A stretch of DNA of 64,000 bases. Origin: Pseudobacter ginsenosidimutans. GTDB lineage: Bacteria > Bacteroidota > Bacteroidia > Chitinophagales > Chitinophagaceae. The notes below the pieces were generated by a model that was not told the DNA's origin, did no database searches, and saw only the letters and a program-made list of their open reading frames with translations. The translations under genes and the position numbers were made by a program. Location: assembly GCF_007970185.1 (NCBI RefSeq), contig NZ_CP042431.1, positions 7,609,342 to 7,673,341 on the forward strand, read 5' to 3'. Shown piece by piece: positions 20,339-29,558 of the stretch. Each line of letters starts with the position of its first letter. The stretch's first letter is position 1.

Positions 20339-20848
20339 GTTGCACTGCAAAAATGCAGAAAAAGCGGGAATCCGCAATGAATTGGTCAAGCCGAATGAAA
20401 GCAGTTTCAATGGGTCAATTTTCAGGCTTGATGGGAGTGCTATTGCCCCAGATATCAGCAGGGCATCGGGTGATGACGCAACAGGAAGAGAATGGCGCTT
20501 CTGTTCATTTTCCAATTCGAAAATGCGGGTGTAAAACTTTTGTACCCATTTCAATTTTTCTATTTCACTTTCCTTGCCATTCATATTCTTCTTGTACAAC
20601 ACCAGCACAAAATGGGCATCAAAGATAGCGGGCAGATCCTGCAGGTTACCAGGAAGGCAGAAAACAAGAAAGCGGTCCAGCAAACTGGCCCGCCTTCTCA
20701 ATAATGTAGTGGGCGACGACAAAGTGGACTCACTACTGTAAGTCACCTGGTTTTCGGTAAGCATTGGATTTTTAGTAGTGTCCATGCCCATGATCAGGGG
20801 GGTGGCATCGCGAAAAATAACCGGGGCCTCATCAAGGAAACAAAACAC
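20339..20848 (-). other. Open frame upstream of and in frame with cmk; coding status unclear
   Basis: About 170 codons run from a GTG at 20848 directly into the cmk start with no stop. The predicted product has a charged stretch (EIEKLKWVQKFYTRIFELENEQKRH) of plausible protein composition but matches no family I recognise. (d)CMP kinases do not normally carry such an extension. In other Bacteroidota porQ often precedes cmk, but nothing PorQ-like is seen here. It may be an uncharacterised small gene whose stop was lost, an N-terminal extension, or chance. Confidence 0.25.
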
Positions 20849-20917
20849 AAGGACTTATGATTGTTAAACGGGCGTTCTTTTCAAATAGTGTGTCTTAAGC
20901 TGATTTTAATCCCCGCG

Positions 20918-20949
20918 AAAAAAGAAGGCCCCGCCTTTCGACGGAGCCT
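20918..20949 (-). terminator. Rho-independent terminator of clpC
   Basis: On the minus strand, AGGCTCCG and CGGGGCCT pair with one mismatch around a short loop and are followed by TTCTTTTTT. The hairpin lies about 35 bp beyond the clpC stop. Confidence 0.8.
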
Positions 20950-20983
20950 AAGTGTTTCCTTGTAGTGAAAAACTATATTGAGC

Positions 20984-23509
20984 TTATGCTTCTGATTTCG
21001 ATTTGCTGGGTTCCTGGATATTGAACGTGATCTTACTGTTCTCTTTATCCAGGTCAGCGATCATGATATCACCCTGCTTGATATGCATGTTCAGGATCTC
21101 TTCCGCGAGAGGATCTTCCAGGTATTTCTGGATGGCCCTGTGCAGCGGACGGGCGCCGAATTGAACATCGTAACCTTTCTCGGCGATGAAGTTCTTCGCT
21201 TCTTCTGTGAGCTCCAGCGTAAATCCAAGGGATTGCAAACGCTTGGTAACACCCTTCATCAGGATATCGATGATCTTGAAGATATTCTCTTTGGTGAGAG
21301 AGTTGAAGATGATCACATCATCGATACGGTTGAGGAACTCGGGAGAGAAAGTACGTTTCAGCGCTTTCTCGATCACGGCCTTGTTGTTCTCATCGGAAGA
21401 TTGTGTGCGGGCTGCAGTTGCAAATCCTACACCTTCTCCGAAGTCTTTCAACTGGCGTACACCGATGTTGGATGTCATGATAATGGTAGTGTTCTTGAAG
21501 TCCACTTTTCTACCGAGTCCATCAGTAAGCTGACCATCATCCAGCACCTGCAACAGGATATTGTAAATATCGGGGTGTGCTTTTTCGATCTCATCCAGCA
21601 GGATCACGGAGTAAGGTTTGCGGCGCACTCTTTCGGTGAGCTGACCACCTTCTTCGTATCCAACATATCCGGGAGGCGCGCCGATCAGGCGGCTCACAGT
21701 GAATTTCTCCATGTATTCACTCATATCGATACGCACCAGCGCATCTTCAGAGTCGAACATATAACGGGCGAGTGAACGTGCAAGCTCCGTTTTACCCACA
21801 CCGGTAGGTCCGAGGAAGATGAAGGTACCGATCGGTTTCTTCGGATCTTTCAGGCCCACACGGTTACGCTGGATGGCTTTTACCACTTTCTCGATGGCTT
21901 CGTCCTGACCAACTACCATTCCTTTCATGTCCTCAGACATGCGGCGGAGTTTTTCGCTTTCAGCCTGTACCATCCGCTTAACGGGGATACCGGTCATCAT
22001 GCTCACCACTTCGGCAATGGCTTCATCGTCTATGGGATAACGTTTGTGTTTGCTTTCTTCCTCCCAGCCTGCTTTCGCTTTTTCCAGTTCTTCCTGGAGG
22101 CGTTTTTCAGTATCGCGGAGAGAAGCAGCTTCTTCAAACTTCTGGCTCTTTACAACTTTATTCTTTTCCACTTTTACATCTTCGATCTTCTTCTCGAGAT
22201 CAAGGATCTCTTTGGGCACATTGATGTTCTTGAGGTGAACGCGGGCTCCTACTTCATCCATCACGTCAATCGCCTTGTCTGGCAGGAGACGGTCTGTAAT
22301 GTAGCGGTCGCTCAGTTTCACACAAGCCTCGATGGCGTCGTCACTGTAAGTAACGTTGTGGTAGTCTTCGTATTTGGACTTGATATTGTTGAGGATCTGG
22401 ATGGTTTCATCAACGGAAGGCGGTTCAACCATTACTTTCTGGAAGCGGCGGTCGAGTGCGCCATCTTTTTCGATATACATCCTGTATTCGTCCAGTGTGG
22501 AAGCGCCGATGCATTGGAGCTCACCTCTGGCGAGTGCGGGTTTGAAGATATTGGAAGCATCCAGAGAACCGGAAGCGCCGCCGGCGCCCACGATGGTGTG
22601 GATCTCATCGATGAAGAGGATCACGTCGCGGTTCTTTTCGAGCTCGTTCATGATCGCTTTCATTCTTTCTTCAAACTGACCACGGTATTTGGTACCTGCC
22701 ACCAGGGCGGCGAGGTCAAGAGAGATCACACGTTTGTCGAACAGAACGCGTGAAACTTTTCTTTGCACGATACGTAACGCCAATCCTTCCACGATAGCGG
22801 TTTTACCAACGCCTGGTTCGCCGATGAGGATGGGGTTATTCTTTTTACGGCGTGAGAGGATCTGAGATACACGTTCGATCTCAGCTTCACGTCCTACAAT
22901 GGGATCGAGTGATCCGTTCTCTGCAAGTCTTGTGATGTCACGGCCGAAATTATCGAGCACGGGCGTTTTGCTTTTTGCATTGCCTGATGCGCGTGATTTC
23001 TGCTGCGAGTATTTTTTCTCTTCATCAAAATCATCCTCACCTTCATCAGCATACTCGCTTCGTACGTCATTGCTCTTCACCACGCCTAATTCATTTCTGA
23101 AAAGATCGTAATCCACGTCGAATTGATTTAAAATTTGAGTAGCTATGTTTTCTTTGTTCTTGAGAATCGAGAGCATCAAGTGTTCGGTTTCCACCGTAGG
23201 GCTCTTGAGCGCTTTAGCCTCGAGCACGGTTACACGAATTACCTTTTCCGCCTGTTTGGTTAGGGGTAAACTATTTATGTTGGCAATATTCTTTCCGGTT
23301 TTGTCCTTCACCGCCATCTCCACTTCCTTTCTGAGCTCATAAAGGTCTACATTGAAGCTCTTCAGAATGCGGACAGCAGTGTTCTCTCCTTCCCGGATCA
23401 ACCCCAGCAACAAATGTTCGGTACCGATAAAATCGTTCCCCAGCCTTAAAGCCTCCTCCCTGCTAAACGAAATGATCTCTTTCACCTGGGCTGAAAAATT
23501 GTTGTCCAT
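20984..23509 (-). CDS. clpC: ATP-dependent Clp protease ATP-binding subunit ClpC
   Basis: 841 residues. Order: double Clp_N repeat (~4-150, [20 protein letters not shown]), a charged acidic linker, AAA+ module 1 (Walker [10 protein letters not shown], Walker [11 protein letters not shown]), a UVR motif in the middle ([18 protein letters not shown]), AAA+ module 2 ([24 protein letters not shown]) and the ClpB_D2-small domain. It unfolds substrates for ClpP. ATG 23509 ([13 protein letters not shown]) is chosen as the family start; the 27 upstream in-frame codons overlap the promoter region. It is monocistronic, with its own terminator, and divergent from the STAS gene across 95 bp. Confidence 0.96.
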   Translation of the reverse strand: MDNNFSAQVKEIISFSREEALRLGNDFIGTEHLLLGLIREGENTAVRILKSFNVDLYELRKEVEMAVKDKTGKNIANINSLPLTKQAEKVIRVTVLEAKALKSPTVETEHLMLSILKNKENIATQILNQFDVDYDLFRNELGVVKSNDVRSEYADEGEDDFDEEKKYSQQKSRASGNAKSKTPVLDNFGRDITRLAENGSLDPIVGREAEIERVSQILSRRKKNNPILIGEPGVGKTAIVEGLALRIVQRKVSRVLFDKRVISLDLAALVAGTKYRGQFEERMKAIMNELEKNRDVILFIDEIHTIVGAGGASGSLDASNIFKPALARGELQCIGASTLDEYRMYIEKDGALDRRFQKVMVEPPSVDETIQILNNIKSKYEDYHNVTYSDDAIEACVKLSDRYITDRLLPDKAIDVMDEVGARVHLKNINVPKEILDLEKKIEDVKVEKNKVVKSQKFEEAASLRDTEKRLQEELEKAKAGWEEESKHKRYPIDDEAIAEVVSMMTGIPVKRMVQAESEKLRRMSEDMKGMVVGQDEAIEKVVKAIQRNRVGLKDPKKPIGTFIFLGPTGVGKTELARSLARYMFDSEDALVRIDMSEYMEKFTVSRLIGAPPGYVGYEEGGQLTERVRRKPYSVILLDEIEKAHPDIYNILLQVLDDGQLTDGLGRKVDFKNTTIIMTSNIGVRQLKDFGEGVGFATAARTQSSDENNKAVIEKALKRTFSPEFLNRIDDVIIFNSLTKENIFKIIDILMKGVTKRLQSLGFTLELTEEAKNFIAEKGYDVQFGARPLHRAIQKYLEDPLAEEILNMHIKQGDIMIADLDKENSKITFNIQEPSKSKSEA

Positions 23510-23604
23510 TTTTATAATTTGTTGTGTTATACAATAATAACGAATATTTTTGACTTCTGTTCTAGCCGTCTTATTAACGGTTGTTAACAAGTACCAAGTG
23601 TGTT

Positions 23605-23988
23605 ATGAAGGTCAAAATTGATACCAAGCAAAAATTCCATGTCATTTACATCACAGAACCAGTTCTTTCTGGCAATATGACAGCGGAATTAAGTGAAAGT
23701 CTGCTTCCTTTCCTCCAAATTGACGTTAAAAACGTGATCGTTAATTTGAAAGACATTGAAAACCTGGACGAAGCTGCCGCTGAAACATTGTTAAAGCTTC
23801 AACAAACCTTTTACGAGCAACAGGCCAGCTTCGTAATCTGTGAGCTTCAACTGTCTGTAAAGGATCAGCTGGATCAAATGGAACTGCTGGACCTGCTGAA
23901 CATCACCCCCTCCGAAAGTGAGGCATGGGATATAGTTCAGATGGAGGAAATCGAAAGAGAGTTGCTTGGTGGCGATAATGAGTTCTGA
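23605..23988 (+). CDS. STAS-domain protein
   Basis: 127 residues. It resembles STAS/anti-anti-sigma proteins in pattern: strand FHVIYITEPVLSGNMTAEL, conserved VIVNLKDIENLDEAAAETLL, the position where SpoIIAA-type proteins have a phosphorylatable Ser/Thr, then helix LDLLNITPSESEAW. Here the usual DxSxxD/S motif reads ENLDEAA, so the phosphorylatable residue is missing. It is cytoplasmic. ispD follows 35 bp later and may be cotranscribed. Confidence 0.65.
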   Translation: MKVKIDTKQKFHVIYITEPVLSGNMTAELSESLLPFLQIDVKNVIVNLKDIENLDEAAAETLLKLQQTFYEQQASFVICELQLSVKDQLDQMELLDLLNITPSESEAWDIVQMEEIERELLGGDNEF

Positions 23989-24023
23989 CGATTGCCCGCC
24001 GCCACCCATTACAACCAAAACGA

Positions 24024-24704
24024 ATGAAGAAATTTGCCGTGATAGTAGCCGGTGGATCCGGCCTGCGTATGGGTACACAGGTACCCAAACAATTCCTGCC
24101 ATTGCGCGATAAACCTGTGCTCTGGTACACGCTCACCGCCTTCCTGGAAGCATTCGATGATCTCACCATCATCCTGGTTCTCCCGGAATCACATCTCCAG
24201 ACCGGCCATGAAATCCTCCGCTCCACCTTCGACCCCGATCGCATCTGGATGACCACCGGAGGGGAAACACGTTTCCATTCCGTTAAAAATGGACTCGATC
24301 ATATCCACCAGCACTCCATCGTATTCGTGCACGACGGCGTCCGCTGCCTCCTCACGCCAGACCTCATCCGCCGCTGCTTCAATATGGCACAGGAACGAGG
24401 CAATGCCATCCCCGCCGTTACCGCGGTTGATAGTATCCGCATCGAAACATTCAATGGAAATGCTGCCATAGACCGCAACAAAATAAAAATCATACAAACA
24501 CCACAAACATTCTACTCAGACCTCATCAAAGCCGCTTTCGAACAGGAATATGATGAAAGCTTCACCGATGAAGCAAGCGTAGTGGAAAAACTGGGAGTGA
24601 AAATTCACCTGCTGGAAGGCGAACCTACAAATATCAAGATCACGAGACCTCTGGATATTTTGATAGCAGAGAAGATACTTGAGGAACGCGAAATGGGGAT
24701 ATGA
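24024..24704 (+). CDS. ispD: 2-C-methyl-D-erythritol 4-phosphate cytidylyltransferase
   Basis: 226 residues, typical length. It joins CTP and MEP in the non-mevalonate isoprenoid pathway. Signatures are VAGGSGLRMGTQVPKQFLPL (CTP/Mg site, ~8-27), FVHDGVRCLL (~100), AVTAVDS and IIQTPQTF near 160, with KITRPLDI at the C-terminus. The stop codon is followed 41 bp later by a palindromic repeat element whose left arm resembles the end of this gene. Confidence 0.95.
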   Translation: MKKFAVIVAGGSGLRMGTQVPKQFLPLRDKPVLWYTLTAFLEAFDDLTIILVLPESHLQTGHEILRSTFDPDRIWMTTGGETRFHSVKNGLDHIHQHSIVFVHDGVRCLLTPDLIRRCFNMAQERGNAIPAVTAVDSIRIETFNGNAAIDRNKIKIIQTPQTFYSDLIKAAFEQEYDESFTDEASVVEKLGVKIHLLEGEPTNIKITRPLDILIAEKILEEREMGI

Positions 24705-24745
24705 GTTGGGGGCGTGATATTCGCTTTTTTATTAGGCTGGTGTTC

Positions 24746-24891
24746 GCGAAGGGATATGTCAACGCGGCTGAGAAACGAACCAGCGCTTTTTGTTCGTTGA
24801 TGGGCTGTGGGCGGGTTGGATGGGACAGGAGGAATTCTATTGGGGTCTTTCGCTTACGTTTCTTAGGCCGCTTGTGCCATATCCCGTTCGC
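24746..24891 (+). repeat. Palindromic intergenic element, copy C
   Basis: 146 bp. The outer arms are GCGAA-GGGATATG ... CGGC at the left and its near-complement at the right (GCCG ... CATATCCC-GTTCGC). The core is shared with the other four copies: GGCTGAGAAACGAACC then AGCGC, TGATGGGCTGTGGG, GGTTGGATGGG, and TTTCGCTTACGTTTCTTAGGCC. It lies just after ispD in the same orientation. The left arm resembles the ispD 3' end (GCGAA-ATG-GGGATATG). Confidence 0.75.
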
Positions 24892-25504
24892 TCAATCACG
24901 CTGAGAGAGAGATGGTGGTAAAAGTGCAGCAGTTCCTGTGAAATGAAACTGCGGTCCCCGGACTTTGAGAACTTTGATAAATGATATGGACCTGGAATTG
25001 CGTTTTACCAATGTTGCTTTTCAGTGTGCACTTTCCTGAAACAGTTTTTACATTTTTTCTTGATTCAGATTTTCCCTTTGTTGTTTTTAAGATTAAAAGC
25101 CCACTTGATTTCGCATTCCTATTTTTTAGCCCCTGCCTTTTCTGCTCCCACTTTTTCAGTTCTTAATTCCATTAATCCATTATGATTATTTTGGAATTTT
25201 ATTATTCTGTTATTTTGTTATTCTGTTATTCTGTTATCGTTCATTTTTGAGTATTGCATTTTTTACTTTTCCAGGCGTTGATGTTTTGAATTTAGAATAG
25301 CTGTTTCCTTTTCTACTTTCTATTTTCTTCATTGTAATTGTAAAACATCAGGCTCCATTCTTAACCGGGCTTATATCCTCAGCTTCATTTCATCCATCCT
25401 CACAGCACCATTTATCCGGAACACTTCCCCCACCCCTGCTAAATTTCATCAGCCACTCATAACTTTAATACAGCACTGATGCACTCTCAACCTCATGCCG
25501 GCGA
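24892..25504. other. Gene-free stretch between ispD and the FemAB-like gene
   Basis: About 610 bp, AT-rich with many T runs and no plausible gene on either strand. It is flanked by repeat copies C and D. The only structure seen is the 8-bp tandem repeat at 25202-25233. Confidence 0.6.
25202..25233. repeat. 8-bp tandem repeat TTATTCTG, four units
   Basis: TTATTCTG, TTATTTTG, TTATTCTG and TTATTCTG follow without gaps, then a partial unit. It is a possible slippage locus in noncoding DNA. Confidence 0.7.
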
Positions 25505-25638
25505 GGGTTCTGAAAAAACTGGCCTTGCAAACGTAAGCGAAGAAGATCAATGGAATTACCATCGCCCATCCAACCAGCAATAGCCCAACATACAAACCTA
25601 TGCGCCGGTACGTTTCACAGCCAGCGTTTCAGAATCCC
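25505..25638 (-). repeat. Palindromic intergenic element, copy D
   Basis: 134 bp, read on the minus strand. The left arm is GGGATTCTGAAACGCTGGC, and the right arm is its imperfect complement (reverse-complement reading GGGTTCTGAAAAAACTGGC). The core reads GGCTGTGAAACGTACC then GGCGC, TTGGGCTATTGC, GGTTGGATGGGC, CTTCTTCGCTTACGTTTG, CAAGGCC. It sits immediately after the FemAB-like gene in that gene's orientation. Its left arm duplicates the end of the gene (see 25604-25693). Confidence 0.75.
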
Positions 25639-25693
25639 GAGAAGGCACCTGCCGGTACGTTTCACAGCCAGCGTTTCAAAATCCCGAGAAGGC
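25604..25693. repeat. 43-bp direct duplication covering the end of the FemAB-like gene
   Basis: Positions 25604-25646 and 25651-25693 are identical except for one base, separated by 4 bp. The second copy encodes the last residues of the gene (LLGILKRWL and stop). The first copy forms the left arm of palindromic element D. Confidence 0.85.
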
Positions 25694-26600
25694 GAAAGCG
25701 GTTAATGCGGAGAGACGGATAAATTTCCAGACTGGCGCCGAAACTGCTGTAAAAGAAAGCCAGGTTACGGATATCTGAACCTTCAAAGTCCAGCGTAAGC
25801 TCCTCTCCGGCATGCTGATGAATGAAACGATCGATGAGAAAATGAGATGCACCGCTGGTACGGCCATTGGGATGATTGCCCACAAGGATATAACAGGCAC
25901 GATTGTTCGAAAATACGTAGGCACAACTGGCAAGCAGCTGATCATTGACATCAAACACTCCACAGGCAATGGCTTTGCCCTGCTGATGCAATTGATTGAA
26001 GAGCGATTCAAAGTTTTCATAATCGCGGTCGCTGAGATTGGAAATCCCCTGCATCTGGGATTTGGAAAGACTTAGTACCTCGGAAATGGGAATGTCCGTT
26101 GCATAACGATTGTTGAGTTGTTGCGCCTTTTTGATATTGCGCCGGATATTTTCCCGGTAGGCAGATTGAAGTGACTCATAGGGAGCCCTGAGATCCAGGA
26201 CGTAGTTGTTACGAAGGGATATGCTGGTGTTTTTTTGAGGGCCGACATTGGCATGGGCATTGGCCTGGTTGAGCTCGATCTCGATCAGGCGAAACCTTTT
26301 GGGAATGGCAGACAGAAAAGCTTCGATCAGTGAAGGCGTGAGATGTTTCCCGAATACACCCAATTGAGCGGTGAAAGGTGGCTGGTACAGGTAAGCGATC
26401 CCGTATTTACTGTTCCAGGTGAGTGGCATCACCGCTTCGTAATCGCCGAGGACCAGGGCACTCCAGTGCTTGCACATATGGTCCAGGTAAATGCTGTACG
26501 CATAGGGAAGTCCGTTATCAGCCTTTTGGATGACAGCATCCCAGCGCTGAATATCCAGTTCTTGCCGGGTCAGGTATTGTATGGCGGGAAGGGACTGCAT
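25662..26600 (-). CDS. GNAT/FemAB-like acyltransferase
   Basis: 312 residues. It resembles the BioF2-like/FemAB acetyltransferase group: N-terminal WDAVIQKADNGLPYAYSIYLD, central YRENIRRNIKKAQQLN (~150), and a C-terminal GNAT half with GVFDVNDQLLASCAYVF and GRTSGASHFLIDRFI. The substrate is unknown; relatives modify peptidoglycan, polysaccharide or lipid precursors, which would fit the nearby sugar transferase. ATG 26600 is preferred to an in-frame TTG two codons upstream. It follows the M1 peptidase gene by 12 bp. Its 3' end has been duplicated into the adjacent repeat. Confidence 0.75.
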   Translation of the reverse strand: MQSLPAIQYLTRQELDIQRWDAVIQKADNGLPYAYSIYLDHMCKHWSALVLGDYEAVMPLTWNSKYGIAYLYQPPFTAQLGVFGKHLTPSLIEAFLSAIPKRFRLIEIELNQANAHANVGPQKNTSISLRNNYVLDLRAPYESLQSAYRENIRRNIKKAQQLNNRYATDIPISEVLSLSKSQMQGISNLSDRDYENFESLFNQLHQQGKAIACGVFDVNDQLLASCAYVFSNNRACYILVGNHPNGRTSGASHFLIDRFIHQHAGEELTLDFEGSDIRNLAFFYSSFGASLEIYPSLRINRFRLLGILKRWL

Positions 26601-26612
26601 GCTCAACTATAC

Positions 26613-29507
26613 CTAGAACGAATAATAGTTTTTGGTCATCCTGCGCAGATTCAGCCTGTGGATATCGATGCTGAAAGAGATCTTCTTCAGGAACTTGTTT
26701 TCTTCGGGAACCGTTTTGAGATTGTCGCGGAACTCTTTGCTGTATACTACGGGGATATAGATATTGATCAGTTCGCGGTACAGTACCAGCTGTACTCCGC
26801 CCACATAGAGAAATCGACTGGTATAGGCATCTTTCTTCCAGGCTTCGGCATAGGTACCCACGTCCAGGAACAAACGAACAGGTAGTTCAATAGGGAACAT
26901 TTTCGTCGGCAGCGTAGTGTTGAAGTTCATGGATGCAATCCAGTTATCGGATCTTCCCTGAAGGTCCTGGAACAGATCGGTGCGCAGTTTGAGGCCGCCA
27001 TCGCGGATCATGATCTGCTGATTGCCGATGCCCTCCTGTTCATTGCGACCAATGAAATAGTTGCTGTAGGTATAATCTTCGTAACCACGTACAGCCGTAA
27101 GCTTGGGCTGGTACCTGATGGTTCGGAATTCTTTCTCGAGAGTATGACCTCCAATGTATCCGAACTTTGCTGCAAAGGCGCGCACCTGCAAACCACCGCC
27201 GGAACTGTAATTGAGAAAATAATTACCAGTGACGGATGCGCGATAGAAACCATCACCCTGCTGGATCTGTAATTGCGCATCGTAGGGATACAGGGTCCGG
27301 TAATTGGTAACGTTCCAGGTCAGTTGATTGATATAGCTGGTTTTCGTTTCAGCTTTATAGGGATGATAGAGCGAATCCTTGCTGCTCATGGCATAATTGA
27401 AGCCGCGCTCACCGATGATGAAGGTCTTCCATTCGATCCAGTGCTCGATAGGATTGCGGGCCGTTTTGTTACCGAAAGTAATGCGCAGTTGCGGCGTGAA
27501 ACGGTAATAGCCGCCAAACAGTTTATTGTTGTTGCTGTCAACTCCTTCCATCGTGGAAAAACGTGCAGCGCCAACACCGATATCGATCTTCCTGATTTTC
27601 CTGTCGGGCAGAAAGGTATAACCGATCCTTCCCACTCCATTCACCTGCTTACTGCCGAATGCATAGAGCGGTGCAAATACATAACGGAATTTTTGAAAAG
27701 GCGGATTGTAATTATGAATGAGCAGACCTGCCATGAACTTATCATAACTGTTATAACCCAGCGCAGGGAAGAAGTTGATGTAATTCACCTTGTCATTGTC
27801 CTTGAAATTGAACATGAAAGTGGGTTTGAATTTCTTTCTGCCGGAATACGGCGATATGTCCCCCTTGCGGTCCAGCTCATTGAAGAAATTATCCAGGTTG
27901 CGGCCGGATGTCTCTTCCATTATTTTACGAAAGTCCTCAGGCGAAGGATGCCTGAACTGCCATTGTTTGTAATACTCCTGCATGCAGCTATCGAACAGGC
28001 GGGTACCGAGTGTTTTCTGCAGCTCCTGCATCCAGAGACCTGTTTTCATGTAGGCCACTACGGCATAGTTGAGTGGCGTGAAGTCTGCACCTTTGGTGGT
28101 AATGGGCTGGTCCAGCTTGTCCTTTGTAACAACAGACACGAAGAGGCGGGGATCATCTTCCGGAATGCGGCGTGTCATCCAGTTTCCACCGGAATCATTA
28201 TTGAGTTCACCAAAGCGGATATCGTAATAGGTATTGATGCCTTCGTCCATCCAGGGATTATCCCTTTCATTGGTGCCGATAACGCCGTAGAACCAGTTAT
28301 GTCCAACTTCGTGACCGATAAGTTTTTCCAGGTCCGAAGCAGTGCTCACCGGAGAGATACTTGTAATGGTGGGATACTCCATACCACCACTGAAACCCAT
28401 GGGAGTTTCGGCAACACTTACCACATCATAGGGATATTCACCGATCACTTCAGAACGCCAGCGGACCGCTTCTTTCAGCATAGGCAGTCCTCTTTTCCAT
28501 AATTCACTTTTGGAAGGCAGGCGGAATACATTGGCTGTGACCATGCGGCCGGAAGCCAGCTGTATTGTATCGGAATCGAGGACGAAGTCAGGATTGGCGA
28601 ACCAGGCAAAATCGTGTATGCGGTCCTGTTTGAACTGCAAAGTGCGCGTTGGAACAGGTGCATTGGCCTTCGCAGGAAGATCAGGCGGAGGATCGTTGGT
28701 GATGGTGAGCGCCGCTTTTTTGTTCTTGTTCTTATTGAATGAGGAAGATGCTGGTTTCTTCACCGGTTTCTTCTCCATCAGGAAAGGGTGTTTCTTCTTT
28801 TCCACTTTTTTCGGTGCCGGAGCTGAACCGGCCGGAGGAAGATATGATCCCATCACAAGATTGCCGGTGGCGGCAACTGCATAGTATTCGGGAACAGTGA
28901 TGCGAACATCGTAACTGCCGAACTCACTGTAGAATTCTCCCTGGTCGAGATAAGGCATGGGATGCCAGCCCTGTTTGTCGTACACTGCAGGTTTGGGATA
29001 CCATTGTGCAATCTGGTAGGCATGATCTTTCCAGCCGCTCCTGCTGAAAACGCCGGGCAGCTTCACATGGAATGGCGTGGTGATCAGTGTCTGAGCGCCG
29101 GGCGCCAATGGCTGAGGCAACCACACTTTCACCACATCGATAAATTGCGGATGGTCTTCCGTTCTGATACGGGCATTGTTCACGCGGAAATCAAGCCGGT
29201 TGATATACCCACGTTTTTCCATATCCGAAAAATAGAAATCAGTACGGCCGTTCTCCAGCAACTGATCGGAGAAAGCGGTGCGATCGTTCTTATAGGCATT
29301 GGGCCATACATGGAACCAAATGAAATGAAGTGTATCGGGAGAATGATTGATGTACTGCATTTTGAGCATGCCATCGAGCGTATGTTCCTTATCATTCAGA
29401 CTAACGTCGATGGTATAGTGAACTTCCTGTTGCCAGTAGTTGGATTGCGCGTAGAGTGAGGATTGAAGCAGTAAGCACCAGCCAATGAGTAGTAGAAGTC
29501 TGTGCAC
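26613..29507 (-). CDS. M1-family zinc metallopeptidase, exported
   Basis: 964 residues. A signal peptide (HRLLLLIGWCLLLQSSLYAQ) is followed by the M1 N-terminal beta domain (VHYTIDVSLNDKEHTLDG). The catalytic domain has HEVGHNWFYG and, 18 residues after the second His, the third ligand Glu in WMDEGINTY. The ~400-residue C-terminal half is rich in aromatic beta strands, unlike classic aminopeptidase N, and may sit in the outer membrane or be surface-exposed. A Lys/Pro-rich linker (VEKKKHPFLMEKKPVKKPA) interrupts the N-terminal part. GTG 29507 is chosen because AAGG lies 7 bp before it and the signal peptide starts there. Confidence 0.88.
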   Translation of the reverse strand: MHRLLLLIGWCLLLQSSLYAQSNYWQQEVHYTIDVSLNDKEHTLDGMLKMQYINHSPDTLHFIWFHVWPNAYKNDRTAFSDQLLENGRTDFYFSDMEKRGYINRLDFRVNNARIRTEDHPQFIDVVKVWLPQPLAPGAQTLITTPFHVKLPGVFSRSGWKDHAYQIAQWYPKPAVYDKQGWHPMPYLDQGEFYSEFGSYDVRITVPEYYAVAATGNLVMGSYLPPAGSAPAPKKVEKKKHPFLMEKKPVKKPASSSFNKNKNKKAALTITNDPPPDLPAKANAPVPTRTLQFKQDRIHDFAWFANPDFVLDSDTIQLASGRMVTANVFRLPSKSELWKRGLPMLKEAVRWRSEVIGEYPYDVVSVAETPMGFSGGMEYPTITSISPVSTASDLEKLIGHEVGHNWFYGVIGTNERDNPWMDEGINTYYDIRFGELNNDSGGNWMTRRIPEDDPRLFVSVVTKDKLDQPITTKGADFTPLNYAVVAYMKTGLWMQELQKTLGTRLFDSCMQEYYKQWQFRHPSPEDFRKIMEETSGRNLDNFFNELDRKGDISPYSGRKKFKPTFMFNFKDNDKVNYINFFPALGYNSYDKFMAGLLIHNYNPPFQKFRYVFAPLYAFGSKQVNGVGRIGYTFLPDRKIRKIDIGVGAARFSTMEGVDSNNNKLFGGYYRFTPQLRITFGNKTARNPIEHWIEWKTFIIGERGFNYAMSSKDSLYHPYKAETKTSYINQLTWNVTNYRTLYPYDAQLQIQQGDGFYRASVTGNYFLNYSSGGGLQVRAFAAKFGYIGGHTLEKEFRTIRYQPKLTAVRGYEDYTYSNYFIGRNEQEGIGNQQIMIRDGGLKLRTDLFQDLQGRSDNWIASMNFNTTLPTKMFPIELPVRLFLDVGTYAEAWKKDAYTSRFLYVGGVQLVLYRELINIYIPVVYSKEFRDNLKTVPEENKFLKKISFSIDIHRLNLRRMTKNYYSF

Positions 29508-29558
29508 GAACGTACCTTTTATCAAAAATAAGGGATTACAAAGGAGATACAAAGCAAA

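Noticed and set aside
20903-20914. TGAT-TTTA-ATCC near the clpC terminator
   Set aside because: One half-site is imperfect and it lies downstream of clpC, not in a promoter.
24701-24904. Short plus-strand open frame after ispD
   Set aside because: It coincides with palindromic element C and overlaps the ispD stop; the other copies do not preserve this frame.
27273-28502. 409-codon plus-strand open frame
   Set aside because: It is antisense to the M1 peptidase; the sequence is low-complexity with many His/Ile and no recognisable domain.
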